Source: an uncultured Schlesneria sp.
GTDB lineage: Bacteria > Planctomycetota > Planctomycetia > Planctomycetales > Planctomycetaceae
Reading direction: 5' to 3'
Assembly (NCBI GenBank): GCA_903840265.1
Contig: CAIMFH010000016.1
Location: 1-57,379, forward strand
DNA: 57,379 nt
Shown: positions 33,609 to 41,616 of the stretch, piece after piece
Numbering within the stretch: position 1 is the first letter of the stretch
Layout: every line of letters starts with the position of its first letter
Translations under genes and position numbers: made by a program
The notes under the pieces: model-generated
The model's database searches: none
What the model was told of the DNA's origin: nothing
What the model saw: only the letters and a program-made list of their open reading frames with translations

Positions 33609-34913
33609 ATGCTTGCAAGAACGCAACGGGTTTTAATACTGGCCGCAGTTTTGACGGTCGGGTGCGGGAAGCCAAACGCTTACGTTGAGCCGCCTCCGCC
33701 GGAAGTGACCGTCACGACGCCGACTCAACGAACCGTGACTGAGTATCTCGAATTCAGCGGCATGACTCAGCCGATGGAAACGATTGAGATTCGGGCACGA
33801 GTCAAAGGCTTCTTGAAAGAGCGCCACTTCGTCGAAGGGGCTGACGTCAAGCAGGGGCAACTGCTGTTAGTCATTGACGAAGAGCCGTTTCAGATTCAAC
33901 TCGATGCTGCCAAAAGCCGCCTGAACGAATCCGAGGCTGCGCTGCAGCAGGCGATCGTCTCGAAAGCTCGTGAAGTGGCGCGGGCCCAAGTGAAACTCAG
34001 CGAATCTCAGATCAACTTGGCTCGTCAGGAAGAACAACGCGTGCGCGGCCTGTATCAGCGTAAGATTGCGACTGAGGCCGAGATGGAACAGGCGTCGTCG
34101 GCTCTTGAATCTCGTACCGCCGATCTGGAATCGGCGAAGGCGAATTTTGAGCAGGCTAAGTCGACGTACGAGACCTCGATTCTGACCTGTCGAGCTCAAG
34201 TGGAATCGGCCGCGATCGCCGTGCGAAATTCTCAGCTTGATCTGGGCTACTGTCGTATGACGGCTCCGATGGACGGCCGGATCAATCGTGTTAATTTTGA
34301 TATTGGCAACCTGGTTGGTGACGGCCAATCGTCTGTGCTGGCAACCATTGTGCGGGTCGAACCCATTTATGCCTATGCGACGATCAGCGAATCTGACGTC
34401 CTGCGAACGCCTGCACTCACACAGTTTGGTGCGTCCGCTCATGACAAGAAGGTTCCCGTTGAATTGGGACTGGCCAGCCAGGAAGGGTTTCCGGTCATTG
34501 GAACCTTGGATTACTCCGACCCCAGTCTGGATGCTTCGACTGGAACGCTTCGGACACGTGGTTCCTTCCCGAACACGGACCGTTCGCTCTTGCCGGGGAT
34601 GTTCGTGAGGATGCGAATTCCTGTGGGCGAACGGACGGATGCGATGCTGGTCCCCGAGCGGGCCTTAGGGACAGATCAATCGGGGCAATACGTTCTGGTG
34701 GTGACCGCAGACGGCAAGGTCGAATATCGAGCCGTCAAAACGCGGATGGCGGTGGACGATCTGCGAGTGGTCGAAGGGCCATTGGCCATGACAGATCAGG
34801 TGATTGTCGAAGGTCTGCTGCGGGCTCGTCCGGGTTCAAAAGTCACGCCGAAGCCGAGTGTTGCTGCGGAGGCCGCTGCCGCCGCCACGGCAGCAGTTTC
34901 AGCTCCAGAATAG
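33609..34913 (+). CDS. RND efflux periplasmic adaptor (membrane fusion) protein
   Basis: A 434-residue lipoprotein-like adaptor: signal ending LTVGCGKPN (lipid-site Cys), a beta-barrel/lipoyl start EIRARVKGFLKERHFVEGAD then VKQGQLLLVIDEEPFQ, a long alpha-hairpin (about residues 95-200, AREVARAQVKLSESQINLAR), the returning lipoyl half DLGYCRMTAPMDGRINRVNF, and the barrel and membrane-proximal domains (GTLRTRGSFPNTDRSLLPGM). The ATG has AAGGG about 7 bases upstream, and the palindromic operator lies directly before it. It links the inner-membrane pump encoded next (61-base gap) to an outer-membrane channel, which is not encoded here. Confidence 0.95.
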   Translation: MLARTQRVLILAAVLTVGCGKPNAYVEPPPPEVTVTTPTQRTVTEYLEFSGMTQPMETIEIRARVKGFLKERHFVEGADVKQGQLLLVIDEEPFQIQLDAAKSRLNESEAALQQAIVSKAREVARAQVKLSESQINLARQEEQRVRGLYQRKIATEAEMEQASSALESRTADLESAKANFEQAKSTYETSILTCRAQVESAAIAVRNSQLDLGYCRMTAPMDGRINRVNFDIGNLVGDGQSSVLATIVRVEPIYAYATISESDVLRTPALTQFGASAHDKKVPVELGLASQEGFPVIGTLDYSDPSLDASTGTLRTRGSFPNTDRSLLPGMFVRMRIPVGERTDAMLVPERALGTDQSGQYVLVVTADGKVEYRAVKTRMAVDDLRVVEGPLAMTDQVIVEGLLRARPGSKVTPKPSVAAEAAAAATAAVSAPE

Positions 34914-34974
34914 ATTTGACCGCTCAGTGTGATCGTTAGTTTGGCCGTTCCGACGCTTCTGGTATCAGGTGACC

Positions 34975-37900
34975 ATGTTTTCGAAGTTTTTCATTGAGCG
35001 TCCGATCTTCGCCAACGTGATCGCCATCGTCACGATGCTCGTCGGGATTGTGGCCCTGCGTGGTCTGCCGATCGAACAGTATCCCGAGATCACCCCACCC
35101 ACGGTGCAAGTGGCGGCAGTCTATCCGGGGGCCAATGCCGAAGTTCTGTCCGATACGGTCGCCGGCCCGATCGAACAGGAAATTAACGGTGTGGAAAACA
35201 TGCTGTACATGTCTTCCACCTGTTCGAGCAATGGTTCGTACACGTTGACGGTGACATTCGAAGTCGGCACCGACCTGGACGAAGCTCAGGTGCTGGTGCA
35301 GAACCGCGTGGCGGTTGCAATGCCGCGACTGCCACAAGAAGTTCAGCGCCAAGGTGTCACGACGAAGAAGCAATCGACCAACATCACGCTGGTCGTCTCG
35401 TTGGTCTCGCCCAGTCGCAAGTATGACGACTTGTATCTGAGCAACTTCGCGACGTTGCGAGTCAAAGACGCGTTGACCCGTGTGGAAGGGGTCGGCGATG
35501 TGCAGGTGATCGGCGGTGGAACTTACGGCATGCGCGTCTGGGTGAATCCAGATGCGCTTAAGGCTCGTAATCTGACGATGGAAGACATTCTGGCCGCAAT
35601 TCGCGAGCAGAACGTCCAAGTGGCGGCGGGGCAAGTGGGGCAGGCTCCCACGCCGAAAGAGCAGGGGTTCCAGTTCAACGTCTCGGTGCAGGGGCGGCTG
35701 AGTAACCCCGAGCAGTTCGGCGACATCATTATCAAGACGGTGAACGACGATCGTTCGGGGATGCGAGTCATCCGAGTGAAAGACGTCGCCCGAGTCGAAC
35801 TAGGGGCCCAGACTTACGATCAATGGTGTGAAATCGGCGGCCAACCTGCGGCCAGTTTGCTCGTCTATCAGTTGCCGGGCGCGAACGCTTTGCGAGTCGC
35901 TGAAAATACCAAGCACGCACTGCACGAGCTGCAACGTAACTTCCCGGAGGGAATCGAAGGGATTATTCCGTTCGACACCACGATCTTCGTCGATGAATCG
36001 ATTCACGAAGTCTATAAAACGCTGATGGAAGCGGGCGTGCTGGTGCTGATCGTGATCCTGGTCTTCCTGCAGGATTGGCGAGCGACCCTGATCCCCGCAA
36101 CGACTGTGCCGGTGACGATCATCGGTGCGTTCGCGGCGATGGCGGCGCTGGGCTTCTCGATTAACATGTTGACGCTGTTCGGACTGGTGTTGGCGATCGG
36201 AATCGTCGTGGACGACGCGATCGTGATCGTCGAAAACGCCGTGCATCACATCGACCACGGAAAGCTCGATCCCAAGTCAGCGACGATTATTGCGATGAGC
36301 GAAGTGATCGGCCCCGTGATGGGGATTACGCTGGTGCTGATGGCCGTGTTCCTGCCAACCGCGTTCCTGGGTGGGATTACGGGGCAACTCTACCGCCAGT
36401 TTGCGTTGACGATCGCCGCCACGGCTGTGATCAGTGCCTTGAACGCGGTGACATTGAAGCCCGCTCAGTGCGCCGTCTACCTTCGACCCACGCCGACGAA
36501 GAAGAACTTTTTTTACCGTGGGTTTAACGTGGCTTACGGATGGCTTGAAGGAGTCTATACCGCGATTATCACTGTCGCTGTCCGGCAGACGTTCGTGGTG
36601 ATGATTCTGTTCCTGGGATTGGTCAGCCTGACCGGTTGGTGGTTCCTGAAGCTGCCGACGGGGTTCGTTCCTTCGGAAGATCAGGGATATGCGATCGTCG
36701 CGATTCAGTTGCCCGACGCGGCGTCGCAAGAGCGAACTCGCGAGGTCACTCGCCAGGTGAGTGCCATTCTGAAGGAGCAGCCGGGCGTTCGATCCTGGTT
36801 CTTGCTGGGGGGGATGTCGCTGTTGGACGCCTCGGTGACTTCGAACGCGGCCACAATGTTTATCACATTCACCTCTTTCGAAGAACGAGCCAAGGATCCC
36901 TCGCTCAGCCAGGAAGCAATTCTGGGCGGTTTGATGGGGAAATTTCAGTCGGTGCGTGAAGCGATGGTCTTCGCGTTCCCACCGCCCGGTATCCGCGGGT
37001 TGGGGGTGGCCGGTGGTTTCGAAATGAAAATCGAAGACCGCGGCGGCGTTGGATTGGGCGAGTTGCAGAAAGTCGTGAACGACATGGTGGCTGCGGCCAA
37101 CGGTCAATCCAGCCTGCGTGGTGTTCAGTCGACATTCCGGTCCGGTGTTCCGCAGATCTACGTCGACATTGATCGCGTGAAGGCCAAGAGCCTGGGTGTG
37201 CCGCTGGATGCGATCTTCGGCACGATGCAGGCGTCGCTCGGTTCTGCCTACGTCAACGACTTCAATAAGTTCGGCAAGACATATCAGGTTCGCGTGCAGG
37301 CCGATCAACAGTTCCGCCTGCAGCCTGAAGACATCAAGCGGCTCGAGGTTCGAAATCGCGATGGCCGGATGATCCCGCTGGGGACGCTGGCGACGATTCA
37401 CAAGACGCTCGGTCCGCAGATCGTACCGCGCTATAACCTGTATCCATCGGCAACAATCAACGGGGCCGCTGCTCCGGGTGTCAGTTCCGGTCAGGCCCTG
37501 CAATTGATGGAAGAACTGGCGGCGAACAAACTGCCGCAATCGATGGGATATGAGTGGACCGGGATGTCGTTCCAGGAAAAGCGAGTCGGTTCGCAAGCGG
37601 TCTATGTGTTCGCCCTGGGCGTATTGATGGTCTATCTCGTGTTGGCTGCTCAGTACGAAAGCTGGCTGATGCCAGCAGCCGTGATCATGGTCGTGCCGCT
37701 CGCGTTGTTGGGGACTGTGATCGCGGTTTCCGCTCGAAACATGGACAACAACATCTATACGCAGATCGGGATCGTGCTGATCATCGCGCTGGCGAGTAAA
37801 AACGCGATCTTGATTGTCGAGTTTGCTCGCGAGCTGCGGCAGAAAGATCGCTCGATCATCGAAGCGGCGATTGAAGCGTCACGCCTGCGATTCCGACCGA

Positions 37901-38190
37901 TCCTGATGACATCGTTCGCGTTCATCTTGGGGATCGTGCCACTGATTCGAGCAACGGGGGCCGGTGCTGCCAGCCGAAGAGCGTTGGGGACGGCTGTGTT
38001 CGGCGGGATGATCGCTGCGACTGTGCTGGCGGTGTTCTTCGTGCCAGTCTTCTACGTGCTGATGCAGCGCATGGCAGAATGGCGACGTAAGCCAACAGCG
38101 TCGTATCAGGCGGGCGGGGGATCGAATCCTCATTCATCGCACGGCACTTCCCAGAATCTCGAAGAGTCAGTGCCCGTGCATGTGAACTGA
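34975..38190 (+). CDS. RND multidrug efflux pump, HAE1 family (AcrB-like)
   Basis: A 1071-residue proton-driven drug exporter of the inner membrane. The N-terminus FSKFFIERPIFANVIAIVTM is typical of the family. The transmembrane helix 4 proton-relay motif GIVVDDAIVIVENAVHHIDH carries the paired Asp residues, followed by MGITLVLMAVFLPTAFLGGI. The C-terminal half repeats the plan with IGIVLIIALASKNAILIVEF, the helix 10 Lys, and RFRPILMTSFAFILGIVPL. The full length matches AcrB/MexB. It is co-transcribed with the adaptor gene and probably under the TetR repressor. No outer-membrane TolC-like gene follows, so the channel must be supplied elsewhere. Confidence 0.96.
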   Translation: MFSKFFIERPIFANVIAIVTMLVGIVALRGLPIEQYPEITPPTVQVAAVYPGANAEVLSDTVAGPIEQEINGVENMLYMSSTCSSNGSYTLTVTFEVGTDLDEAQVLVQNRVAVAMPRLPQEVQRQGVTTKKQSTNITLVVSLVSPSRKYDDLYLSNFATLRVKDALTRVEGVGDVQVIGGGTYGMRVWVNPDALKARNLTMEDILAAIREQNVQVAAGQVGQAPTPKEQGFQFNVSVQGRLSNPEQFGDIIIKTVNDDRSGMRVIRVKDVARVELGAQTYDQWCEIGGQPAASLLVYQLPGANALRVAENTKHALHELQRNFPEGIEGIIPFDTTIFVDESIHEVYKTLMEAGVLVLIVILVFLQDWRATLIPATTVPVTIIGAFAAMAALGFSINMLTLFGLVLAIGIVVDDAIVIVENAVHHIDHGKLDPKSATIIAMSEVIGPVMGITLVLMAVFLPTAFLGGITGQLYRQFALTIAATAVISALNAVTLKPAQCAVYLRPTPTKKNFFYRGFNVAYGWLEGVYTAIITVAVRQTFVVMILFLGLVSLTGWWFLKLPTGFVPSEDQGYAIVAIQLPDAASQERTREVTRQVSAILKEQPGVRSWFLLGGMSLLDASVTSNAATMFITFTSFEERAKDPSLSQEAILGGLMGKFQSVREAMVFAFPPPGIRGLGVAGGFEMKIEDRGGVGLGELQKVVNDMVAAANGQSSLRGVQSTFRSGVPQIYVDIDRVKAKSLGVPLDAIFGTMQASLGSAYVNDFNKFGKTYQVRVQADQQFRLQPEDIKRLEVRNRDGRMIPLGTLATIHKTLGPQIVPRYNLYPSATINGAAAPGVSSGQALQLMEELAANKLPQSMGYEWTGMSFQEKRVGSQAVYVFALGVLMVYLVLAAQYESWLMPAAVIMVVPLALLGTVIAVSARNMDNNIYTQIGIVLIIALASKNAILIVEFARELRQKDRSIIEAAIEASRLRFRPILMTSFAFILGIVPLIRATGAGAASRRALGTAVFGGMIAATVLAVFFVPVFYVLMQRMAEWRRKPTASYQAGGGSNPHSSHGTSQNLEESVPVHVN

Positions 38191-38350
38191 CGCGGTAGAT
38201 TTGACGGCAGCCGCATTCTGAACTCGCTCAGAGCAATCCGTGAATACTAGAGCGATCGATTCGATTGCTGAGCGACTTTCATGATCCGTCCAGAGTCGAT
38301 CTTCGTTGACTCGAAGGCCAATCGATACTCTGGATCGTGAGCGTGCTGTG

Positions 38351-38557
38351 ATGTGGGTTGTATTCGCACTTATTGCTGAGGTTTTCGGGCTTGGCGTTGA
38401 TGGCCACCAACTGGAGGGTCTGCGTCGTCGGATCGCTGAGTTGGACGTAAGCCAGATCCGCGCGCAGGCAGATCATCGGCGGTTAATGGCCGAGAATGCG
38501 GATCTGCAAGAGATCGTCGATTACTTCGTTCGCGAGGACGCCAAGACGCTGAACTGA
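38351..38557 (+). CDS. Small protein with hydrophobic start and coiled coil
   Basis: A 68-residue frame: a short hydrophobic segment (MWVVFALIAEVFGLGV), then a charged helix with heptad spacing (HQLEGLRRRIAELDVSQIRA, then ADHRRLMAENADLQEIVDYF) ending DAKTLN. Composition and amphipathicity are protein-like, but there is no clear ribosome-binding site and a minus-strand frame overlaps. It lies downstream of the RND pump and before a terminator that faces the other way. Function unknown; it might be a small membrane-associated adaptor. Confidence 0.5.
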   Translation: MWVVFALIAEVFGLGVDGHQLEGLRRRIAELDVSQIRAQADHRRLMAENADLQEIVDYFVREDAKTLN

Positions 38558-38589
38558 AGCGACGATCGGTCGGTTATCTGAGCGCACAC

Positions 38590-38621
38590 AAAAAGCCCGG
38601 TATTCTTGGAATACCGGGCTT
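38590..38621 (-). terminator. Intrinsic terminator for the minus-strand microprotein gene
   Basis: A perfect 13-bp stem (38593-38605 with 38609-38621, loop TTG) followed on the minus strand by a run of five T. It lies 58 bases after the stop of the 28-residue basic protein and shows that a minus-strand transcript ends here. Confidence 0.85.
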
Positions 38622-38679
38622 ACTATCCGCATCTGAATCGCAGGGATGCTATTTGACCGGGTTTCGGTCTAAGCGAAGG

Positions 38680-38766
38680 CTACTTGCGGTGCCGAATCTT
38701 GGCGCGCATCTTTCGCTTTTTTCGTCCGATCTTTCGGCGACCCTTACCCGTCTTCTTAACGCCCAT
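38680..38766 (-). CDS. 28-residue very basic microprotein, possibly ribosomal (AURKAIP1/COX24-like)
   Basis: The frame reads MGVKKTGKGRRKIGRKK, then RKMRAKIRHRK and stop: 16 of 28 residues are Lys or Arg, with no acidic residue. GGGAG lies about 9 bases before the ATG and a strong terminator lies 58 bases after the stop, so this is a complete small transcription unit. The composition and the RK..RAKIRHRK ending resemble the tiny basic proteins of the AURKAIP1/COX24 (bS22-like) type that bind the small ribosomal subunit. That comparison is by memory and by composition only. It is too short for most gene callers. An rRNA-binding role is the first guess; a nucleic-acid-binding peptide of another kind is possible. 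Confidence 0.75.
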   Translation of the reverse strand: MGVKKTGKGRRKIGRKKRKMRAKIRHRK

Positions 38767-39188
38767 CAGCCTGCGCTCCCGTCATCGGTAATTCCTTATG
38801 AAAGCCTCGCGACACATTCGCCAGCGGGGGAGGAGAGGATAGCAACTACGAGGAAAACGAGCAAGGAACGGGTCGCTGACGTGCGGCAGGTTAGCGACGA
38901 GTCGAATCACCATCGGGAATCGATCGCCGGTACTGCTCTAACTCCTTACAAATTGTGGGATTAACGCCGTTTGAGTGGCTTCGGATTGCTCCAGAGGCGA
39001 GGAAGCGAAAAGTGATTTGACCACCGTTTGGAATCTTTGACTCACTGCGGCCATCTGCCGGCAACTCGGGGTTCCATCGAGACGGAGCAGTCCAGAGGAA
39101 AGAATCTCTTTGGCAGGCTCAATCAAGAAACTGTACGCTGACGCAGCGGAAAAATTTCGGCCTGGTCTACTGCGACAAGGAGTTCGAG
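38767..39188. other. Intergenic region between the microprotein and the thioredoxin-like gene
   Basis: No convincing gene. The left end is the promoter/leader of the microprotein. A degenerate dispersed repeat is at 39071-39098. A minus-strand frame (38938-39318) reads through that repeat and is not believed. Confidence 0.4.
39071..39098. repeat. Dispersed repeat, copy E (degenerate)
   Basis: GTTCCATCGAGACGGAGCAG plus TCCAGAGG matches the core at 22374 with several substitutions. It lies 90 bases before the thioredoxin-like gene. Weakest of the five copies. Confidence 0.5.
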
Positions 39189-40289
39189 ATGGCACGACCT
39201 GTGGCTTCGCTTCGAAAAGCAATGATTCCGGTGTTGATGATTCTCGGAGGGATGATCGGATGCGCTGATTCAGGGAAGCCGTCGCCTCCAGGATCCGTAA
39301 CGGGAACCACAGCATCATCTGCTCCCTCCGTCGTCCCTTCCACCTACGCTAAAGTGGAAGCCACCGACACCGTGACGGCTGCGAAGGAGCCCACAGGCGA
39401 TTCGTCGCAACAGGCTGCCGAACAGACGAAGCCGAAGCGAGAACCAATCTATGACACTCAGACTCCGGGTCGCGAGTTGATCGACAAGGCGATCAAGCTC
39501 GCTCAACGGGATCACAAGCGAGTGTTGATTGAATGGGGATTCAACACTTGTATTTGGTGTGTGCGGTTGCATGACACTTTCAAAAAGGACGCTCTGGTTC
39601 ATCCGCTGATTCACGAAGAGTTCGTGCTGGTTCTGGTCGACAGCACCGAGAATGGTGAGCTGATGAGGGAATACGGCGGTAAGGATCGTCAGTACAGCTT
39701 TCCACATCTGACGGTCTTGGATGCCCAAGGAGAAGTGCTGACCAATCAGAATACGGAGCCGCTGGAGAAGGGCTCTGCACACGATCCGCAGGTGGTCGCG
39801 GAGTTCCTGACCAAGTGGTCCGCGCCGAAGGAAGATGCGGAAGAAGTCGTCGCCAAGGCACTGGAACGAGCGGGTGCGGATCGGACGCGAGTGCTACTGC
39901 GCGTGGGAACACCTTATTGCGGCTGGTGCCATGTACTCGTCCAATTCACGCAGGATCATGCTGAGCTCTTGAGCAAGGACTATGTCGACATCAAGATCGA
40001 CACGCTGCGAATGACTAATGGAGAAGCCGTCGCATCGCGCTATCAGCCGGTCGCAAAGGAATCGCTGGGAGTTCCCTGGTTCGTCATCCTGGACGAAACC
40101 GGCAAGACGCTCGCAACATCCGTGGGGCCGAAGGGCAATATCGGGTATCCGTTTCAGGCTCCCGAAATCGACCATTTCATTGGGATGCTCCGTGAGACTC
40201 GCCAGAAACTGACGGATGCCGAATTGGAGCAGTTGCGGACGGATCTGGTGGCTTATCGTGAGGAACGCGAACGCAAGCAAGCCAAATAG
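39189..40289 (+). CDS. Lipoprotein with two thioredoxin-like domains
   Basis: A 366-residue protein. The signal ends in MILGGMIGC (lipid-site Cys) and a Ser/Thr/Pro/Ala-rich linker of about 60 residues follows. Domain 1 (about residues 90-215) has the active-site dithiol C121-I-W-C124 in EWGFNTCIWCVRLHDTF and the cis-Pro strand FPHLTVLDAQGEVL. Domain 2 (about residues 215-345) has C244-G-W-C247 in GTPYCGWCHVLVQF and VPWFVILDETGKTLATSVG. The C-terminus is a charged helix. Two redox-active domains in tandem on a lipid-anchored protein suggest a periplasmic disulphide relay or reductase. It is convergent with the methyltransferase gene across a shared terminator. Confidence 0.88.
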   Translation: MARPVASLRKAMIPVLMILGGMIGCADSGKPSPPGSVTGTTASSAPSVVPSTYAKVEATDTVTAAKEPTGDSSQQAAEQTKPKREPIYDTQTPGRELIDKAIKLAQRDHKRVLIEWGFNTCIWCVRLHDTFKKDALVHPLIHEEFVLVLVDSTENGELMREYGGKDRQYSFPHLTVLDAQGEVLTNQNTEPLEKGSAHDPQVVAEFLTKWSAPKEDAEEVVAKALERAGADRTRVLLRVGTPYCGWCHVLVQFTQDHAELLSKDYVDIKIDTLRMTNGEAVASRYQPVAKESLGVPWFVILDETGKTLATSVGPKGNIGYPFQAPEIDHFIGMLRETRQKLTDAELEQLRTDLVAYREERERKQAK

Positions 40290-40339
40290 AAGAGGTAGCC
40301 ACGGATTGACACGGATGAAACACTGATTTGGAAACAAGG

Positions 40340-40367
40340 AGATCGCCGGATGAGCACGGCGATCTTT
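40340..40367. terminator. Shared terminator between convergent genes
   Basis: AGATCGCCG (40340-40348) pairs perfectly with CGGCGATCT (40357-40365) around an 8-base loop, followed by TT. It lies 50 bases after the thioredoxin-like gene and ends 7 bases before the methyltransferase stop codon (40372). Probably bidirectional. Confidence 0.6.
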
Positions 40368-40371
40368 CGGT

Positions 40372-41490
40372 TTATTGTTCGCGTTTTGGCATCCGGGCGG
40401 TGATGACGCGGTAGTCTCCGACTTCGGATTCTTTGATCTCGATGAACCACAGTGGCATTCGCTCCAGAAACCAGGACGGGGTTTTGGTGACGACGTGGAT
40501 GAGGCCCCCTTTTTTCAGGGCTCGATAAGCGGTATCGAGGAAGAGTTCGGCGATCGCGTAGTGAGAAAAGTAAGGGGGGTTGGCGAGGACCAGGTCGAAG
40601 TCGCCGGTCGAAGCGGATGCTCCTTCGCAATCGAGGATCGCCGTGATTTTTGGGGCGTCATTCAGTACGGCACTTAACTGAGTGCATTGCACGGCGCGTG
40701 GGTTGGAATCCAACGCCATCACAGTCACGTTTTCGGCGGCAAAGGATGCGGCCAGGCTGACCGTGCCGACGCCGCAGCCCATGTCGAGGACTTTCATCTT
40801 CGGCTTGATCTGCATCGTATTGATCAGGGTCCGCGCTCCCAGGTCGATACGTCGGTGCGAAAAGACGCCGGGACGGCTGTGGACTTTGATCAGGCGGCCG
40901 CGATCGCGGAAAGCGAACTCGGTATCGAAGTCCTTCTGTTTCTTGAGCGGTTTCTTTTTGGTGGCCAGATACAGCGTCCCTTTTTTCTTGTAGGGGCGAC
41001 GAGTCACCTTGGGGAACAGTTCTTGAAGCTGTTCATGAATCCACTGATCTTCGTCGTTGTCGGTGACCGCCAGCAGGCGTCCCCCTTCAACCAGGCGCAG
41101 GTGACCTTGCTGCATCAGATCGCGAGTGAGCTCGGCATCGCCACCTTTGCGGAACACGAACGCCACCAAGTCGGCCTCAACAGCCGGCAGATCGGGTTCA
41201 CAGTGCAGATTCAAGTTGGCGAGTTCGCCGTGATCTGCAATCGCGAATGCGGTTTGGTTCTTCTGGAACAGGTCCAGAAAAAAGCAGTCGACGTGTGCGT
41301 CAGGTCGTTCGCGTGCGTAGGTTTCGGCAAATTGGCCTCGACCGCCCGTGGTGCAGATGACGCGTGTCGCGGTCAGTTCCGGGATCACATCGATCAGCAA
41401 CTGTTCGTGCGGTCGGACGGGAAGGATCTGCGGTTCGTCTGGGAATTCCTCGTCGTCGTCGCGATGTTTCTTTTTCGATGAGCGGGCCAC
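40372..41490 (-). CDS. RsmC/RlmG-like class I rRNA methyltransferase
   Basis: A 372-residue protein of two related halves. The N-terminal half is a degenerate methyltransferase-like domain (PHEQLLIDVIPELTATRVIC... with no AdoMet glycine motif). The C-terminal half has the active fold: VLDMGCGVGTVSLAASF (motif I), VMALDSNPRAVQCTQLSAVL (motif II), and the catalytic NPPYFSHYAIAELFL (motif IV, NPPY). This is the layout of RsmC and RlmG, which methylate guanine N2 in rRNA. The Lys/Asp-rich start (ARSSKKKHRDDDEEF) may bind RNA. Exact target base unknown. Transcribed on the minus strand 40 bases from one arm of the large palindrome at 41530-41603. Confidence 0.82.
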   Translation of the reverse strand: MARSSKKKHRDDDEEFPDEPQILPVRPHEQLLIDVIPELTATRVICTTGGRGQFAETYARERPDAHVDCFFLDLFQKNQTAFAIADHGELANLNLHCEPDLPAVEADLVAFVFRKGGDAELTRDLMQQGHLRLVEGGRLLAVTDNDEDQWIHEQLQELFPKVTRRPYKKKGTLYLATKKKPLKKQKDFDTEFAFRDRGRLIKVHSRPGVFSHRRIDLGARTLINTMQIKPKMKVLDMGCGVGTVSLAASFAAENVTVMALDSNPRAVQCTQLSAVLNDAPKITAILDCEGASASTGDFDLVLANPPYFSHYAIAELFLDTAYRALKKGGLIHVVTKTPSWFLERMPLWFIEIKESEVGDYRVITARMPKREQ

Positions 41491-41529
41491 GGAGGGACTT
41501 TCTGTTCGTCTTTAAAAATATCGGTCTTG

Positions 41530-41603
41530 CTGAGCGGGGGGCGTAAGCCCCCTGGCCAGATGTGGATTCGCGACTTGCCAGGGGGCTTACGCCCCCCGCT
41601 CAG
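41530..41603. repeat. Perfect 27-bp inverted repeat, G/C-rich palindromic element
   Basis: Positions 41530-41556 and 41577-41603 are exact inverse copies of 27 bases separated by 20. Each arm is itself a hairpin (GGGGGC-GTAA-GCCCCC, a GNRA-type loop). A third copy of one arm is at 42937-42963 on the other side of the rlmI-like gene. The right arm ends 13 bases before the stop codon of that gene (41617). Confidence 0.9.
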
Positions 41604-41616
41604 GTGGCTGCCACCT

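Noticed and set aside
36277-37596. Minus-strand open frame of 439 codons
   Set aside because: Entirely antisense to the RND pump, whose motifs are unambiguous. The frame is rich in His and Arg, typical of shadow frames.
38119-38129. GGATCGAATCC, resembling a tRNA T-arm
   Set aside because: It lies inside the RND pump gene and no acceptor or anticodon stems can be formed around it. No tRNA was found anywhere in the window.
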